Source of the DNA: Cerioporus squamosus
Taxonomy: Eukaryota > Basidiomycota > Agaricomycetes > Polyporales > Polyporaceae
DNA: 64,000 nucleotides
Direction: 5' to 3'
Assembly: GCA_022592435.1 (NCBI GenBank)
Contig: JABYQS010000068.1
Location: forward strand, 124,001-188,000
Shown here: one piece after another, positions 1 through 11,119 of the stretch
How the letters are laid out: each line of letters opens with the position of its first letter
Position numbering within the stretch: the stretch's first letter is position 1
Made by a program: the position numbers and the translations under genes
The notes under the pieces: model-generated
What the model was told of the DNA's origin: nothing
Database searches by the model: none
Seen by the model: only the letters and a program-made list of their open reading frames with translations

Positions 1-59
1 GGGAAGGACGATGGACCCTGTCGATCCTCTCAATGCGGGCAACCTAGGGCGAGGAGCAG

Positions 60-824
60 TCACAGGGTGCTTGCCTGGAGCCGTGCTAGCACGCTGAGGC
101 TGCGGCCGGCTCTGCGATTGAGGAGTAGGGTTTGGAGGTGTCTTGAGGGAGAGGCGGAGGCGGGGGCGGGGGGGAAATGCTCAAGTTGCACTTGCGCGTC
201 AGCAGGAGGGTGCCGAAGCTGAAGCTTTGGCAGAGATGGAGGACTAGGCTGAGGTCGGATGTGGGGGAGAGGTGGGGACATCGTCATCGGATGAGCCATG
301 TTCTTCAACACCACCGGCGAAGAGAGGGCAGCAGCAGAGTCTGGCGTTCGCGAGGGGCTCGAGTCTACACTCGGCAGACTACGCATGCTATGCTGCGAGC
401 TGCCCACGCTCGGCAGCGGACGCGGGCTCGCACTCTGCGCAGGAGAGGTGAACCCCGAACTCATCGGGAAGGGCACAGGCCCCATGTTCCTCTCGTCGGG
501 CTTCGCGGTCATCACAAACTCGTCAGACGAGGTTGGACTGGGCGTGAGATAGACGTCGTCCGCTTGCTGGTTGATCAGAGGATGCGAATGGAGGCCGCGC
601 AGGAAGTCGGGATGCGTCGGGAGTGCAGAATAGTGGTCGTTTGGTCGCCGTCCGGGTTGGAGAGGGTGCTCGGGGATGAGGGGGAGCGTTCGGAAGGAGG
701 ACGCGTCCTTGCGCAGAGAAGACGTCCAATCATGCGGCATCCACACTGCAGGACTTGGAGGCGGGCCTGGCGAGGGAAGCGGGCTCGAGTCCCAAGGCGA
801 AGGGAAGCGGTCGATGGGCTCCAT
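60..824 (-). CDS. Ser/Pro-rich disordered hypothetical protein, possibly partial
   Basis: I do not recognise this gene. An open frame of 254 codons begins at an ATG at 824 and is rich in Ser, Pro and short charged patches (for example SPTSSDEF and many SP pairs), as expected for an intrinsically disordered, phosphorylatable protein. No globular domain, signal peptide or membrane segment is visible. The frame stops at 60, close to the window edge, so this may be only the first exon of a longer gene running off the left side. The even Pro/Ser bias throughout favours a real coding exon over a chance frame; the GC-rich opposite strand is also open but reads as Arg-rich shadow sequence. Confidence 0.45.
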   Translation of the reverse strand: MEPIDRFPSPWDSSPLPSPGPPPSPAVWMPHDWTSSLRKDASSFRTLPLIPEHPLQPGRRPNDHYSALPTHPDFLRGLHSHPLINQQADDVYLTPSPTSSDEFVMTAKPDERNMGPVPFPMSSGFTSPAQSASPRPLPSVGSSQHSMRSLPSVDSSPSRTPDSAAALSSPVVLKNMAHPMTMSPPLPHIRPQPSPPSLPKLQLRHPPADAQVQLEHFPPAPASASPSRHLQTLLLNRRAGRSLSVLARLQASTL

Positions 825-1342
825 GCTAGGGCTGCGGAGATGGTGGAGAGATGTGAGTAGGACGGAGAGAAAGACTGGTACGCAGCGGGCGACTTATGTA
901 GGAGACATGTCTCGAGGAGGGAAGTAGGTGCCGCAATGCAGGTGAGGCATGGTTGCTGCAAGCCGATGACCAAGCGCCGGTCGGAAGGACAGAAGACGCG
1001 CCTGCGTGTAACACGCACGGAAGAGTCACCTACCGATCACAGTGTCTCCAGAATGCGTGGTGCAGCTATCGCATTGAGCGTATCGTGCGGGCGTGAGCTG
1101 AGGTACAGGCACTCGTCGGGGTGGGACACTCCATATGCACTGGTTACCTGTCGTTGGTGAGCAAGTTGTCATCTCGACGGAGAACACAGCGCGTACCTGC
1201 ACTGCGTGGCCACTCGATGTGTCTGAAGATACTGTTGTGGTCAATAGACTGTCAGTAGTGCCTCCAACGCTGCCCTGATATGCATGCAGTCCGCACCAAG
1301 GAAACCACTGAACACAGGCACAATCGATCTAAGCATCAACAG
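825..1342. other. intergenic, no feature seen
   Basis: About 0.5 kb between the Ser/Pro-rich gene and the 3' end of SMP3. Short frames on both strands show no recognisable motif. It probably holds the promoter of the left gene and the SMP3 3' end. Confidence 0.4.
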
Positions 1343-3362
1343 TCATCGTCCTGTCAAAGCACATCGAGTCCAACTCCCAAATCCAAGGCTCAGCCCGTCC
1401 CTCCACCCGACCTCCACCGCCTCAGCGATATGATCCAAATCGAGATGGGGGAACACCCGGTCGCGGAGCGTCAAGCACCCTTGCGCGCGTGCGTCGAAGC
1501 TGCGGACAGCATGGAAAGGGGCGACAAGGAGCGTCGTCGACTTGGGTGACACTCCTGGCATAGAGAGAGCCCGCACGACGCCGTCTGCGGGGGCGCCTGC
1601 GACGTCAAAGACGCGGACTGCCTTTGTATCGGTATCTGTAGGAACACGTCAGCAACACTGTTGTGCAGACCGAGGAGGAATATGCGAACGCACGTGTTTG
1701 AGGTATTGCTAGGAGGTGTCGAGGGGGCATGTATGTCTTCCAATAAAGCACGTAGAATGGCTGGTCCGGAGTCGGGAATGTTTCGCCGTAGATCATGTCA
1801 TGTACGCGGACTAGCGAAGGCACGACGCCTCCTTGGTGGAGAACACCGAATAGTAAGGCGAGGATCACGTTCGACGCTATCCAGACAGACTGTAGAGTAT
1901 GGAAGACATTGTTGGTTATTATGTGCACGGCGGGAACGGCGAGACTTACCCAGAACCACTTGCCTGCACGCAGTATACGGCCGTGGTTCAGTACCACAGC
2001 AATCATGGGGGTGAGAAGGGGTATCAAGAACCGAGGCTCCTGATGAGGCTGGATCGAGAGGAGAGTAGTCCCAGACCACCGCACCCAATGCAGCACTACA
2101 TGCAGCACCGTGAGCCCTCATCGATCCTGCGCGAATCGTAGTCAGACCCACCTTTCTGAAACGTTTCCATGGCTCCAGCTTTGGCTCCGTCCTTCCTCTT
2201 CTCTCCAGACCGCTCCTCGGTACGAGGGTTCGTGTAGTCCCATTCGGCCCAGAACACGTACAGCAAGAGCGCCGGGGTCGCTATCATAGGCAGGTTGACT
2301 ACAAGGTGCAGCCATCGCGGGTGCAGACCGTGTTCGGCGAGGTTGGAGGGCAGAAGGTTGTAGCGCAGGAAGTTCAATGGGGTCAGCTCAAACACAGACT
2401 CGCGGGAGGGAAAGACGAAGTAGGTCGAGTCGGCGTAGACGAAGACCAATCCAGTGGTGATAGCGACAAGCATCGGAAGGACGAGGGACCGTAGCCAAGG
2501 GAGGAGCGCGAAGCGAGACCGACGGAGGGTGTACGTGAGCGCTTCGAGCGCGATGGGGAGGAAGAACGCTGCGAAGGTGATCCGGGTGAACAGCCCACAA
2601 GTCGCAACGAAAGCCAAAAGAACCAGATGGTGGTAGCCTGTCTGCCGCGGTCGTCTGAGCATCAGGTCAGTCGGGTGATACCGCGAACGGGCTGACCTGC
2701 TTGGGGGACTTCAGACTCTCTGCAACTAGCGTTCTCTTCAGGAGGAGTAAGGAGAGCGCAACCAGTACTGCTTCGATGGAATTAGAGAACGGGCGAACTT
2801 GGTATGTGTGCATCACATAGGACGATCCGAGGAGGATGAGGGCGTGCGCGCGTGCTGGCTCGTGGACAAGGTGATACAGCGCGTAGTCTGGCAAATCATC
2901 ATTGTGAGGGAAAGAGCACGTAGCAATATACGCACCAAGCAAGAGCGACGAGAAGAAGAAAGAGAGTCTCTCCGCCACGAACAGTATCCTTGGGTTGAGG
3001 ACATCACCTGTACAAGCTCAATCTCACAATGTATGATGGTCCAGATTACAACACACCTTCCCAGAGCTTTCGAACCAGCCAAAAAGGGACACCAGTCGTC
3101 AACCACACCGGGACGATCGAACGGCAAGGGAAGACGGGGTCCCATTCCCAAGTCAAGTGTGTGTGCAGGCCAAGCGTCCGACCTGTGTTCGGTCTGTCTC
3201 AGCCTCTACAGGCCCAACGTAAATAGATTCACTCGCACCAGCTATTGCCTCTCCATTTTGGAACCATTCATCGGGGTGTATGTAGCCTGTCCCAAACAGC
3301 GCGAAGCAGAGCCGGAGGAGCACTAGACCTGAGTAGACGACACGAGGGTTGAGTCGTCCCAT
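1343..3362 (-). CDS. SMP3: GPI mannosyltransferase 4 (Smp3/PIG-Z, GT22 family)
   Basis: An ER multi-pass enzyme that adds the fourth, side-branching mannose to the GPI-anchor core, using dolichol-phosphate mannose. Start ATG at 3362. Exons read approximately 3362-3239, 3182-3057, 3007-2697, 2641 to about 2149, about 2113 to about 1690, and 1637-1343. Exon 1 carries the family signature GYIHPDEWFQNGE (HPDE-x-FQ, luminal catalytic loop). Splicing joins it to TWEWDPVFPCRSIVPVW, then to SSYVMHTYQVRPFSNSIEA, then to QPHQEPRFLIPLL, all in the order expected for GT22. Many hydrophobic helices lie between. The proposed fourth intron is only about 35 nt, so that junction is less certain. The 5' end faces RPB9 across 250 bp. 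Confidence 0.88.
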
Positions 3363-3614
3363 ACGCGCGGTAGGTCTTTTCAAAGAAGAAACGTCTCAGA
3401 GCATCAGCATGTGGCAGAAGAGACTAGGAAGACTGGGAAGTCAGGACAACTGTGAGGCCGTCGTCGGCGAGAGCGAGGTCATCGTACATGGACGAGCGCT
3501 CATAGCACGGAGAAACGGCGCTTACATAGACAGTACGGCTTTGTCTGCGACCACCACCTCCTCAGCCTGCTCCTCCGCCCAATACCCCGTTCTCCGTCGA
3601 AATGGCAAGCCTTC
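3363..3614. promoter_or_regulatory. shared divergent promoter SMP3 / RPB9
   Basis: The start codons of SMP3 (-) and RPB9 (+) are about 250 bp apart, so both promoters must lie in this interval. No TATA box is evident, which fits housekeeping genes. Confidence 0.5.
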
Positions 3615-4357
3615 ATGGTCTCTGCGAGCTTTTCATCCGCTAACAACAGTCATGCTACCCTCAAACTCTGTCTTCCATCGACCTTCCGCGCACAGGCTTC
3701 CCTCCACTTTTGCTCGGAATGCAACAACCTGCTCTACCCCAAGGCGGACCCGAACCGGCGCGTCATGGTCTACGCATGCCGCATCTGCGCGTACGACGAG
3801 ATTGGGGAGAACCAGTGCGTGTACCGGAACGATTTGCTCACGGTGACCAGGTGAGTAAGCGGTCTTGCGCTCCGCGATGTTCTCCTCTTCCCTTGCCCGA
3901 GTTCCTCTCCTCGTTCCCTCTCCTCGTTCCCTTCCCTCGTCCGCGTCTGCGTCCTGTATACTGCGGCTATATTGCCTTAGGGCTGTAGCGCATGGGACGA
4001 GTGCTGACCATCACGCAGGGAGCAGGTCGGCGTGACGGCTGACCTCGCGTCGGACCCGACACTGGTACGTCTCCTCTCCTACTCTGACTTCCTGTCGCGC
4101 AACTCACCCCCATCCCTCCCAGGCCCACCAGAAGATGGTCTGCCCAAAATGCGGCCACGACGAGTACGTCTCATCTCCCTACCCCGTCCACTCCCCTACA
4201 TATGGCGGACTCACCTCCACCTCCACCCAGCGCCGTGTTCTTCCAGGACCAGTCCAAGCGGAAGCAAACGCGCATGATCCTCTTCTACGTCTGCACAAAA
4301 TGCAACAACGCATACACAGACCCAAGTCTCGACCTAGAACAGCAGCCGGAGATGTAG
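3615..4357 (+). CDS. RPB9: DNA-directed RNA polymerase II subunit RPB9
   Basis: A small zinc-ribbon subunit of RNA polymerase II involved in start-site choice, elongation and proofreading. Five exons fit: the ATG alone (3615-3617), 3696-3850, 4019-4064, 4123-4163 and 4231-4357, giving 123 residues, the usual length. The spliced N-terminus is MASLHFCSECNNLLYPK. Zinc site 1 is CSEC plus CRIC; zinc site 2 is CPKC plus CTKC. The C-terminal ribbon contains AVFFQDQSKRKQTRMILFY, close to other fungal Rpb9 proteins. The single-codon first exon is an inference; translation without that intron (MVSASFSS start) is possible but less like the family. An upstream ATG at 3602 soon meets a stop. Confidence 0.9.
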
Positions 4358-4684
4358 CACTAGCACCCGCGGCCGCGTTGGCTGCGTCGTCACTGGTGGT
4401 AATCGCACACACTCCTCATCCTCCGTCTTCCTCCTTGTACGATAGATGCTGTATTACTAATGCTATCCAGATGCTCTGAAACCCGAAAACATGAAGTGTC
4501 TATAGTTGCCCGACAATAACGTTAAGGTGCGTGTGCTGAGGTATGCTACAGATGCAAATGCGAGATACAGAGGCATGCGATACACAACGGGGATCCCAAG
4601 GTCCAGCCCGAGCCCACCTCCCGCCTCCCAACCCATATCTCACTCAAACCAGCGACAAACCCACGAGCCACGAAAACTCCAGGC
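4358..4684. other. convergent 3' intergenic region
   Basis: The 3' ends of RPB9 (+) and the BTB gene (-) converge here. Nothing else is seen. Confidence 0.4.
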
Positions 4685-6659
4685 TCACGCGTCCACCGCG
4701 AAGATATCATCCACCACGCGCTCAACAAGCTTCGCCTCCCTCACCTGCATGTCCTCCTTGCACACACCCTCTCCGCTCTGCGCGCGCTCGACCGCCCTCC
4801 GCCACTCCTGCACCTTCTCCTCGAGCACGGCCTCCCGCGCGCGTGCCAGGCGCGCCGTCGTCTGCAGCCCCAGCACCTCCGCCTCCGAATCCTCGAGCGC
4901 GTGCGCGCGCGAGCACAGCGCGACGTACGCCGGGCGCAGCCACGCGGGGATCGCGTACTTTTCTGCGAGGAACACGCGCTCGACGGGGTCCAGCGGGGGC
5001 GAGGCCGCGTCGAGCGCGGAAATGGCGTGTGTCCGCGCGGCGGGGAAGGCGAGCGCAGAGGCGGTGGAGAGGAGGAGGACGAGGTTGAGGATGGAGTCGT
5101 TTGGTGTGCCGGAGGCGCTGTAGACGGGGTGAGTGAGCTTCCAGCTTTCAGGAACTGAGAGGAGGCGGACGACGTACCCGTTATACAGGAAGTGCAGGAG
5201 GCACTCGAACTCGCGGCGGGAGACGTCCTTGAGCCGCACGGCGGTGTCGTCTGTCCTGCCCGCGCCGTGGCACAGTGTGCGTTCGAAGAAGTCCTTGAAG
5301 AACGTCGAGTCGCGCTCCAGGAAGTACCGGTGTACGCGGAAGAGCGTGTTCTCCACCTTCATACACCCCCAAGGTCAGTCACCTCCTGTCACAGTAGTTG
5401 CAGTCGAACACTCACCCTCAGGATGATCATCTCGTCCTGCATGTAGAAGGTCGAGTGCCGCGCCGCGGGCTCCTCTACGGGCGATGGCGACCGCGCGAAC
5501 TGCTTGCTGCTCCCCGCCTTCGCAGCAGCCTTGGGCGACGCGCGAGCGTCCTCGGCAGGCGACGGGGGCCGCGTCTGAGCAAGCGTCGATCCAGGGCTGA
5601 GCGGGATCGGCACCGACATCGCATCCGGACTCTCATGGCCTCGAGCGGAGCCGCTAGAACGGTCAGGTGAGTCTTCACGATACTTGTCCCGCCCAGACCG
5701 CGGACTTCCAGGGCGCGAGGACGACACGGGCTGCAGCGCGAGAGGCGACTGCGATGGCGACGGGATCGGGGAGGCGCGCTCGCGCTCGCGGTGGTGCGAT
5801 CGCGGGGGCCGTTCTGGCGGGAAGAACAGCTGCTCGACCGACGTCGCGGACTGCGGGATGTCGGGAGGGGCAGCGAGACGAGCGGGCTGTGGCACATGGG
5901 CGACATGGCGATCCCGCTGTCGGACGAGAGCGCGGCGGCCTCCATGATGCGGCGCTGCGCGATGCTGCTCCGCTTCGCCTTGGTTTTCGTCGAGGGCCTG
6001 CGTGGACTCATGCGGTTGGCCACTACCGTGACAGGCACAGTTGGTGGCGTTCGTGGCTCTTCGGCCTCCACGCGCTCGACTGTGGGCGTGCGCCAGGAGT
6101 GCGACGGGTTGGAATCGTCTGGGTGGTACGTGGGCGCACGCCATGATCGCGCGTTGTCCTCGTCCTCGCTATCCGTCTCGACCCGCGGGCTGCGGTGCTT
6201 GCGATGAGACTGCGATCCCGGCGAACGCTGGTTGGGAGGAGAGGCTGGTGAAGAGCGCGCCTTCGAAGAGCTACGATAGTCGTCTGCAGGTGCGGCCGGG
6301 CGATTGTCACGGGCATTACGTTCGGCGAGGGCTTCCTCCTTGGCTTCGCGCGCAAGGTTCAGCATAGGCACAAGAGCTTTGCGGAGAGGAGACGGCATCT
6401 CAGAAGCGTTGGGCGACGAGAGATTCCAGAGGTCGGGCGAGAGCGCTCTTGGGGGCCTTTCGGGCTGGAGGACGGGGCTTGGGGGCGAGCCCATGATTGG
6501 GGTCGACATGGACGACATAGTGGGATACGAGCGGGACATTTGCTCGCCGTCGCGCTCGCGGAAGGTGATAGTGCGCGGCTGCGTCTGTGGGGATGCCTCG
6601 ATGAGGAATCGAGTGTCCGTCCGCGGGCGGTGCGTGGCGGGGCGGCCGGGAGAGCTCAT
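4685..6659 (-). CDS. BTB/POZ domain protein with long disordered N-terminus
   Basis: Start ATG at 6659 (GCGATGAGC context). The first roughly 400 residues are Ser/Pro/Arg-rich and disordered. The C-terminal 230 residues hold a fungal BTB/POZ fold: HSTFYMQDEMIIL, VENTLFRVHRYFLERDS, then LKDVSRREFECLLHFLYNG, followed by helices and a coiled C-terminus. A 59-nt intron (5357-5415) lies inside the BTB domain, as in related basidiomycete genes. BTB proteins dimerise and often act as cullin-3 adaptors or transcription cofactors; the specific role is unknown. Around 5855-5860 the frame shifts by one. Adding one C to CTCCCGAC (minus strand) restores LPDIPQSATSVEQLFF. I take this as a sequence error rather than a broken gene, since a 29-nt intron would be the only splicing explanation. 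Confidence 0.75.
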
Positions 6660-6766
6660 CGCGACTAAGAGGTGCTCCGCGCGAGTCGTATACTGAGTAG
6701 CAGAGATGAGAGAGATGCGCGGGGTGTGAGATACGATGTGTTGGCGTGGGGAGGGAGCGTGCAAAG

Positions 6767-6773
6767 TTTTATA
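6767..6773 (-). promoter_or_regulatory. TATA box of the BTB gene
   Basis: TATAAAA on the minus strand about 108 bp upstream of the BTB start codon at 6659, within a CT-rich context. Position and sequence fit a core promoter. Confidence 0.5.
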
Positions 6774-6779
6774 GGGAGG

Positions 6780-7647
6780 CCTGGCCGAGGGCATGCATTC
6801 CAGGCGTGTATGCGTCGCATCAGCTGGCGCTTCAGCCGGCCTGGCCTCGTGTTGTTATTCTTCTCCCAGTCTGGGTCAGTCCGCACCGGACGTCCCATGA
6901 AAAACTACTGCGCCCATGCAGTACGGGTGTCGAGATGTGTCGCTGGGGGGTTGAGACGCATTCCAGAGCACACTGGAGAGGTTAGGCTACTTGAACGGCA
7001 ACCACGCAACGGATGTCCGACCACTCGGCTGCAATGCCATGTCTGGAGACTTAGGGGCGCTCGGGGATGGTGGTGGAACGGGGATTAGCTGCCAAGGAGA
7101 GCCTCGCGCAGTCTGCGCCCTTATATACCTCGGGCAGCCTGCAACTTGCGTTGGCATCCATGTCCAGGGAGCCCAGGATGACGTCGGCGATATCCCTTCT
7201 ATATCCGGTAACCGTCATGCCATTTCCGGTCGGTAGTGAACTTGTGGCGGGTACGCAGACCCGCCCACGGCTGCGTTCAAGCAGCGTAAGCACCATCTTC
7301 TGGCGACTGATACGCACGCTGTACTTATGATAGACCTCTAGTAGTCTTATAGCAGGGGTTCGCCCCGATAACAAGCCAAATAGACGACCCCCTTACCTAC
7401 ATCAACCTCCCGCTCTTGATACTTGCAGATCTCAGCTGTGTAGGCCTAGAATCAATGACGGAACGTCCGCGCAAAGGTGGAGACAATCGCGCAATCACAT
7501 CGATGTTAACCATACCAGTCGGACAATGGACCGGCACACGCTGCCGGGCGGCAGAGCGCGTCCAGCGGCAAAAGGTCGCGTCGCGCATCGGACCGCCTAA
7601 CTCAACTCCTACCACCATCCCAAGCGAGTCCAACCACCGCGACCACC
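6780..7647. other. intergenic, divergent promoters
   Basis: About 0.87 kb between the divergent BTB gene and the hypothetical gene at 7648. Short frames only, with no recognisable gene. Confidence 0.4.
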
Positions 7648-8444
7648 ATGTACAACGACTCCTACGCCGACACCTCCTCCCAACGTCTTGCCCCTGGGGA
7701 CGTCGACCCGAACGGTCCGCTGGTTGTGATGGTCGACAGCCACGGAAACCGGGTCCGCGTCGACCCTTCCCGGCTGCGCAAGGTCAAGGGCGGATACGAG
7801 CTCATGGAGGCTACACTCTCAGGGTCCAAGCAGCAGCAGCAGAAGCCTCAACAACGACGGGCATCTGGGATCCCGCAGCGTGTCGTCCCCAAGGTCGTGC
7901 GCCCAGTATGTCCTGGTCTCTTTGTCCCGGTGGTTGTGGGTGGTTACAGCTCGTACTGACTCTCCGCCCTCTCCCCGTCCAGCAGGAGCCCCGCACACAG
8001 ACAGTGAACATGATGGCGCCTCGTACGCAGCCTCAAATCATCCCTTCCACCCCGGACACCGTCCAGAGCAAGCTCTCGGCGGCAAGCACCACCCGCACCA
8101 TCTCCGTCCGCAACTCCGCAACCACCTACTGGCGCGGGCTCCCGTACATGCACCGGCTGCTCATCAAGTACGCGATGTCGAAGGGGTGGGAGGTGCGCAA
8201 GGGCGCCGCACGGGTCATTGACGAGGAGGAGACCCTCGGCGCGGTGAAGGACAACTTCTTCGAGGAGACGGGGGTCCGGCTGAGCGTGCGCGAGCTCGGG
8301 CGGCCGCTGCCCATCCTTGCGTTCTACTCGAACCGCGAGATGGACGGGGTCACGCAGAGACAGAAGATCCACATTCGGAAGTTCTTGCAGGAGATGGGAT
8401 ATGCGAAGGACTTCCCGCTGGTGTGGTACTCCAAGAAGGTCTAA
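7648..8444 (+). CDS. conserved hypothetical protein, 239 aa
   Basis: Two exons, 7648-7905 and 7983-8444, split by a canonical intron (GTATGT...CCAG). I do not recognise a named family. The N-terminal half is polar with a Gln run near residues 60-66. The C-terminal 130 residues look globular and well folded: TISVRNSATTYWRGLPYMHR, then KYAMSKGWEVRKGAARVIDE, then ILAFYSNREMDGV and a C-terminal FPLVWYSKKV. Unspliced reading extends a false frame upstream from 7416. Balanced composition, good intron signals and a CACC before the ATG support a real gene. No signal peptide or membrane helix. Confidence 0.72.
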
Positions 8445-8724
8445 GAGCCGCAGGTGTAACCTTATCACGATCGTTGTACTACTGCTGTATTTTTAAGGCT
8501 ACTCGCGACTGTTTGTATGATTGTTTGGCACTCACCTAGTCGGTACACCACGGTGTTCGGTTGCGAGTGTCCGACGAATCTCAACAGTGCGCCATAGCAA
8601 GACACGAGAAGGGAACTGAACTTGTGTCGGATGTCCCAACGTACTCTATACTGTGACGATGTCAATGTCAGCCGACGTATGGCCCCCATCCATGATGAGC
8701 CTTCAGGTCAGGTTAGTGGCATGC

Positions 8725-10203
8725 TCAGCTAGTACGGATGTTCAGCAATTCGGCATGTATCCTCCTCGCCCTGTACGTATGTAAAGTAGCAGGTCTTATT
8801 GCGGGAGCGAGGGAAAAACTAGATCTAAAGACATGCAAGAGACAAAGCTGTATGAGTTCGAAGGCGAGAAGAGAAGTGCGAATAAGGGTCCCGGAGGCAT
8901 CATCAGGGAGACCCGAGGAGGGGGGTGGTCCGCGTCTCGCTACTTGCGAGGGGGACGCAGCCAAGCGACCGAGCAGGAGCGGGCATCCGCGGCATATGCA
9001 TTGCGCGGGCATCTGCATATTGCAGGCGAGGGGGGTGGTCTGCGGCCAGAGAGCCAGAAGGGAAGGTGAGCTCGGCAAACTCATGGTCGTCGTTTTGCAG
9101 GGTGATGTCCGTGATGGAGGGGAAGAGACCCGGAGAGGCATCCCATGCCGAACATCCGCACGCGTAGATCTGTTGGCGCAGCACAGCGGGCTGGACAGCC
9201 CAGCGGACGCGGCCAAAGCGGACGATAGCGGGGTGATCGGAGGCCATGCCCGGCAAAGAGGATGCGAAGTTTTGCTGGGCCCTGTGGTGGTGGTCGTAAG
9301 GAGCAAGGTGGGGCTCGAGAGACGGGGGGAATTGGAAGAGGCAGGGGATATTTGCTGGGCGAGGGTTGGGTAGCATGACTGAGAGCGAGGGCCTGCGATG
9401 GGAGTGATCGTGGATCGGACAAGGACCTTGAAATCGTCCGTGATCAAATCGAGGATGATCTGCATCCGTACGAGATTCCGTGTCTGGTGTACCTGATCTT
9501 AGTAATAGCACAAGGTACATGCTGACTGGTCAAAGGACAGACCTGGAATAGAGCTATAGCGTCTTGAAGCCCGCGGCGGTACTCAACAAGTAGTTCCGCG
9601 TATTTGCCAGTGGAGACGACACGTGTAACGAAGCTCTTGCGACTGAGCTCTTCCATGGTGTGGCTAATTCGTGCGACTTCACTGTGGGAAGAGTTGAACG
9701 TAGATCAGGGCGGGGTAAGGAGGGCGCTGCTCACTCTTCTAGCTGCGCGAGGGAATAGGCGAGGCCTTGATCCATCTCGTCTTCGCTGACGTCCTTGGTC
9801 GCCACATCAAGTGCGTTCGCATACTTGAGTACGAGGTCCTTGAGCTCGATGCATTCCTTCTTGTACATCTTGACGGTCTGCAAGCACAGCGGACCAGCAA
9901 TCCAGCCGCGACACTGTATCCAAAGACTGAGCTCGCATACCTCGCAATACTCGACAATCTTCTTCACACCCTCCGGGGAACTGGTGCTGCCGACCCCAAC
10001 TGTCCCGCCCCCGTCGCCGTCATCTTGACGCCAGAGAGAATCGTGGCACCCCGCGGGCGCAGGGTTCGGATCCGGAGAACGAATCGCTTGGAGGCACTCG
10101 GCGACATCGCGGCTGTCGTCGAGGCAGATTGCAGAGATGATCGACGAGCCTTGAGCCCGCTTATGGATTCAGCAAGCCGACGAGGAATAACCTTGAACTT
10201 CAT
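8725..10203 (-). CDS. helical-bundle protein resembling the MLKL N-terminal domain
   Basis: Start ATG at 10203. Short GT-AG introns join KKIVEYCE to TVKMYKKECIELKDLVLKYA, then SEDEMDQGLAYSLAQLE to DEVARISHTMEELSRKSF, then EYRRGLQDAIALFQ to VHQTRNLVRMQIILDLI. This series of amphipathic helices (ELxxRLxxLxxxxxxxSF...L..YRRGLQDAIALF) matches the four-helix-plus-brace pattern of the MLKL N-terminal-like domains common in basidiomycete proteins, where the domain is linked to membrane targeting or cell-death signalling. The first exon (to about 9970) is less certain in frame. After roughly 9420 three frames stay open and the C-terminus cannot be fixed. The family assignment is an inference from pattern, not from a search. 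Confidence 0.5.
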
Positions 10204-11119
10204 GGTTGGTTCGCTGGGGGACGAGAGGGATTCCGAGTGACGGATTCGACGCGATAAGAGCGCGAGTGTTCAGGCGTGCCAGTGAGGCAGGAAGCTTCAG
10301 AGGGGTTGTAGCAGAGAGGTTCACCATGCGATAGACAGCTATGAGGAACCCTAGTACAGCAAGAACCTCGCAAGTGACGTGCCCGTGGACGAATAGGACC
10401 CGGTGCTGTGCAGTTACGATACTCGCCCGAGTTCCGGCACGAAGGGTAGGTAGCTCGCCATACATCGTTTCCAGTCAGAAACTGTGGAGAACGAACTGTT
10501 AGTAGTACATAGCGACAGACTGCTTCAAGGGACGGTGGTGGTTTAGTGTCGGGCCATCTACTAGTAGCTACTATAGAAGAGGCCATCAATTTTGATCGTA
10601 CCGATCTTGAAGCACCGCCACTCAAGTTGCAGTGGCAGGAGCTCGGACAGCCTCCTCCGATTTACGACTCACTTCAATCTCAGGACTGCCTGTATGGACG
10701 CATATGAGTAAGTAAGTATCCTAGCCTCCAATATATGCAACCAGACTCAAGAGACACGAAAGTAAGTTCACTGCACTGGTCCGGCAACTTGAACAGTCGG
10801 ACACTGGCTGTCTACTAGCGTCAGTATTACATCAAACGTTCTCCCGGGAGGCGCGTTGTCACAAAGGTCTTCCGATCCAAGTCGGGCAGCATAACTTTTT
10901 TGGCATCAGACTGGCTCCGAGTCCTCCTGAATGACACCTCGTCGCGCGAACGAGTCATGAGCATGGCAAGTTAGTCTCGGTCCCGGCGCCCGCCAGTTGC
11001 TGATGCGGCCTCGATGACACCTCAGGGCAAAAAATTCCCTTCAAATAGTGAGCAGAGGGGAGTACCGTCGTCCCATTAAACACGACTTACCGCGCCGACC
11101 CGGACTATCTGCCACCACC
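10204..11119. other. intergenic, no feature seen
   Basis: About 0.9 kb between two divergent genes. AT content is a little higher than in the neighbouring genes and the only frames are short. Expected to hold both promoters. Confidence 0.4.

Noticed and set aside
5855..5883. 29-nt intron in the BTB gene
   Set aside because: GT...AG borders exist and would fix the frame, but the length is far below all other introns here (48-80 nt, one uncertain 35). One missing C explains it better.
7416..8444. 342-codon frame starting upstream of the 239-aa gene
   Set aside because: The first part is in the wrong frame relative to the good N-terminal exon at 7648; it is open only because of GC-rich composition.
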